Translations under genes and position numbers: made by a program
From: Clostridiales bacterium
GTDB taxonomy: Bacteria; Bacillota; Clostridia; Oscillospirales; Oscillospiraceae
DNA length: 64,000 nt
Reading direction: 5' to 3'
Assembly: GCA_019423635.1 (NCBI GenBank)
Contig: JAHZBA010000003.1
Span: 62,001-126,000, forward strand
Shown here: piece after piece, positions 62,129 through 64,000 of the stretch
How positions within the stretch are numbered: position 1 is the first letter of the stretch
Layout of the letters: each line of letters starts with the position of its first letter
The notes under the pieces: model-generated
Seen by the model: the letters and a program-made list of their open reading frames with translations, nothing else
Database searches by the model: none
What the model was told of the DNA's origin: nothing

Positions 62129-62893
62129 TCAGCCGCCCCATTTGGCCGTCGCGATACCGGCGGTATTTCCGGGGGCATCGCTCTCCTCCCGCTCCGCCTC
62201 CCAGTCCCTCTGGGGGACGATCTCCAGCTGGTTCCAATCCGTCATGACAAAATAGCAGACGCCGCTGTCCGGTACCCGGAGATAGGCGACGAAATCCCAC
62301 GCCTCCATGACTTCACAGGAAAGACCCAGCCGGTTTAAAAAGGCTGTTCCAAGGGAGACGGGGTCCTTCACATACTTGTTGACCAGGGAGAAGTACATCC
62401 GAAACTGCAAGATCCGGTTGGTCTCCCCGTCCAGAGCCAGGGTGAAGAACACATCCCGCTCCGGCTCATAGCCCGACGCGGTCAAAAAGCCGGCGCTGGA
62501 GAGGTCCTGAGGGTCCCGCATATAGAACCGGGAGCCGCTGAAACGGGTAAAACCCTCCAGCGCATCGGGCAGAATCCCCAGCTCTGCCAGCTCCGCAAGC
62601 TCCGCCCGGACCGCCGTCTCCACTGCCGCCAGCTCCTCCGAGCCCTCCATCAGATCCTGTCCCACGAAGGTGAACTCCCCCGGCCTCTCCTCCCACTGCG
62701 CCAGCAGCCACAGCCGCCGCTCCAGCGATGGAGGCCGGGCGGGAAAGTTGCTGTTCTCCCCCAGTTCCTCCGTGTGAACCGCTCCTGTGAGTTCCCTGTC
62801 CCGGAGCGTAGACAGCCGCAGAGGCAGCAGGGCCAGACACGCCACCGCCAGCACGGTCAGCACCGGCAGCAGCCAGTTTTTCCAGTTTCTCAC
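62129..62893 (-). CDS. Membrane-anchored protein of unknown function, paralogue B
   Basis: A 254-residue paralogue of the next gene: N-terminal membrane helix (MRNWKNWLLPVLTVLAVACLA), then 'TEELGENSNFPARPPSLERRLWLLAQW' and an extracytoplasmic domain. It begins at GTG, overlapping the histidine kinase stop as GTGA, so translation is coupled to the kinase. Tandem duplicates directly after a sensor kinase suggest they modulate its signal or are its output, but no family is recognised. Confidence 0.72.
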   Translation of the reverse strand: MRNWKNWLLPVLTVLAVACLALLPLRLSTLRDRELTGAVHTEELGENSNFPARPPSLERRLWLLAQWEERPGEFTFVGQDLMEGSEELAAVETAVRAELAELAELGILPDALEGFTRFSGSRFYMRDPQDLSSAGFLTASGYEPERDVFFTLALDGETNRILQFRMYFSLVNKYVKDPVSLGTAFLNRLGLSCEVMEAWDFVAYLRVPDSGVCYFVMTDWNQLEIVPQRDWEAEREESDAPGNTAGIATAKWGG

Positions 62894-64000
62894 GTGGCCG
62901 CCTCCTTCCGCAGGCGGACGGACACCCGGGTTCCCTGTCCCACCTGGCTCTCAATGGACAGTTCTCCCCCGTGGAGCTCCACGATCCGCTGGCACAGCGC
63001 CAGCCCCAGACCCGCGCCGCCCTGGGCCCTGGCCCGGGACTTGTCCACCATGTAGAAGGCCTCCGTCACCCGCTTCAGCTCCCCGGCCGGGATGCCCTTG
63101 CCGCTGTCCGTCACCCGGATACAGTAGCCGCTCTCCTCCCGGAGACCCTCCAGCAGGATGGTGCCTGCGCCGTCGATGGCCTTGCGGGCGTTGTCCAGGA
63201 GATTTAGACACACGGTCTTCATCAGATCCGGCTCCAGGGGGATCTCCGCCGCCGCGGCCCGGACCGTCAGGCGAATTCCCTGCTGCTCCAAAACGGGACG
63301 CATCGCCCCGCCCACCTGGTGCAAAAAGGCGTCCATGGGCACCGGGCGCAGGGGAAAGTCCTGCTTCCCAAGAACAATCATATCCATGAGCTTGCGGCTC
63401 AGGGCCTCCAGCCGGCGGCCCTCGCTGAAGATGTAGCCGGCGTCCTCCCACACCTGTTCCGCCGTGGCGGGCCGGGAGCGCAGCAGGTCCGCGTAGCCGA
63501 TGATGGAGGTCAGCGGCGTCTTGATCTCATGGGCAAAGCTGCCGATGAAATCCTCCTGCCGCCGCTTGGCCTCGGTGAGCTCCGTCACCTGCCGCTCCAG
63601 CCGCTGGGCCATGACGTTGAAATCCGCCGACAGCTGGCCCAGCTCGTCGTCCCGGTCTACCTTCACCCGCTGGTCCAGCTCCCCGGCGGCCATCCGCCGA
63701 GTGGCGGCGGAGAGGCGGCTCAGGGGCCGCAGCAGCATGGCGGACACCGCCAGAGACAGCACGCCCACCGCCCCGGCAAGGGCCAGCATCAGCACAAAAA
63801 AGCTCTGGTACTGCTCCGACCGGTCCTGAAAGAGCCCGCTGACCTCCCGGCAGTTCTCCAGGTACAAAACGCCGTCCTCCAGCGCCAGGGGGCTGGCGGC
63901 GTGGAGGTAGATGCGCCCGTCCGCCAGAGCATCCATCACCCAGCCCCGCTGGCCGTCCGGCAGGGCGGAGATCAATGGCGAGGCCTCCACCGGCAGCGTC
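62890..64000 (-). CDS. Sensor histidine kinase (5' end outside the window)
   Basis: The visible 369 codons are the C-terminal part of a two-component sensor. An extracytoplasmic segment is followed by a membrane helix (about residues 68-90 of the visible part), a HAMP domain ('LSRLSAATRRMAAGELDQRV'), the dimerisation helix with the phosphoacceptor in 'IGSFAHEIKTPLTSIIGYADLLRS', and the HATPase_c domain ('NLLDNARKAIDG', 'DSGKGIP', 'GAGLGLALCQRIVELHGG'). The response regulator is presumably just beyond the right edge. It overlaps the following gene by GTGA. Confidence 0.94.
   Translation of the reverse strand, partial: TLPVEASPLISALPDGQRGWVMDALADGRIYLHAASPLALEDGVLYLENCREVSGLFQDRSEQYQSFFVLMLALAGAVGVLSLAVSAMLLRPLSRLSAATRRMAAGELDQRVKVDRDDELGQLSADFNVMAQRLERQVTELTEAKRRQEDFIGSFAHEIKTPLTSIIGYADLLRSRPATAEQVWEDAGYIFSEGRRLEALSRKLMDMIVLGKQDFPLRPVPMDAFLHQVGGAMRPVLEQQGIRLTVRAAAAEIPLEPDLMKTVCLNLLDNARKAIDGAGTILLEGLREESGYCIRVTDSGKGIPAGELKRVTEAFYMVDKSRARAQGGAGLGLALCQRIVELHGGELSIESQVGQGTRVSVRLRKEAAT

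Overview
This is a G+C-rich stretch of a chromosome from a spore-forming low-branching Firmicute, most likely a gut Oscillospiraceae-type clostridium (Oscillibacter, Lawsonibacter or Flavonifractor relatives; inference from gene content, base composition and repeat families, not from a search). Sporulation is shown by sigG, a YlmC/YmxH-family gene and an alpha/beta small acid-soluble spore protein. No rRNA, tRNA, CRISPR array, prophage or intact insertion sequence was seen.

Layout. 1-11.2 kb (minus strand): lon (start only), clpX, clpP, tig, a metallophosphoesterase, a zinc-ribbon membrane protein, thrC, yraN, rnhB, a membrane protein, rbgA, two signal peptidase I genes and rplS, that is protein quality control, secretion and ribosome maturation. 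11.3-19.4 kb: a LysE exporter divergent from a LysR regulator, ymxH, sigG, a hairpin cluster with a perfect parS site, a GNAT-thioesterase fusion, palindromic repeats, glnS and a phosphate acyltransferase. 19.7-24.7 kb: rnmV-holA-comEC-HTH, then a scar with two gene remnants around a MITE. 24.9-28 kb: an S-layer-homology protein and a DUF815 ATPase. 28-37.4 kb: a branched-chain amino acid cluster with two complete acetolactate synthases (ilvB1N1 and ilvB2N2), ilvC and ilvD, preceded by a leader peptide and attenuator and interrupted by three unrelated genes. 37.6-46.5 kb: HIT protein, second S-layer-homology protein, DUF4250, cupin, alaS with an alanine T-box, several small unknowns and ireB. 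46.5-52.4 kb: a LacI-controlled maltose-type ABC transporter with malQ. 52.5-56.3 kb: glmM, spore protein, Rrf2 regulator, malic enzyme. 56.4-60.2 kb: a long leader with three tandem GEMM-I cyclic-dinucleotide riboswitches, a Thr-rich cell-wall-anchored protein and a class B sortase. 60.2-64 kb: an M15 D,D-carboxypeptidase, two tandem paralogous membrane-anchored proteins and a histidine kinase running off the window.

The most striking system is the 56.4-60.2 kb locus: one strong promoter, three successive aptamers, and a sortase substrate followed by its likely sortase. Aptamers 1 and 2 carry G at the ligand-discriminating position (G20 in Vc2 numbering), whereas aptamer 3 carries A, the change associated with 3',3'-cGAMP recognition. 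The second is the ilv leader, which encodes a 33-residue peptide dense in Ile, Leu and Val directly before an intrinsic terminator, an attenuation design better known from Proteobacteria and Actinobacteria.

Several families of dispersed palindromic elements punctuate the intergenic spaces: 'GTAGGGGCGG' terminal-inverted-repeat elements, an 'AAAAGTTTCG' double-hairpin element placed just after stop codons, 'ATTAGGAATTAGG' repeats, and two MITEs, one of which sits between the alanine T-box and alaS with a clean 4-bp duplication.
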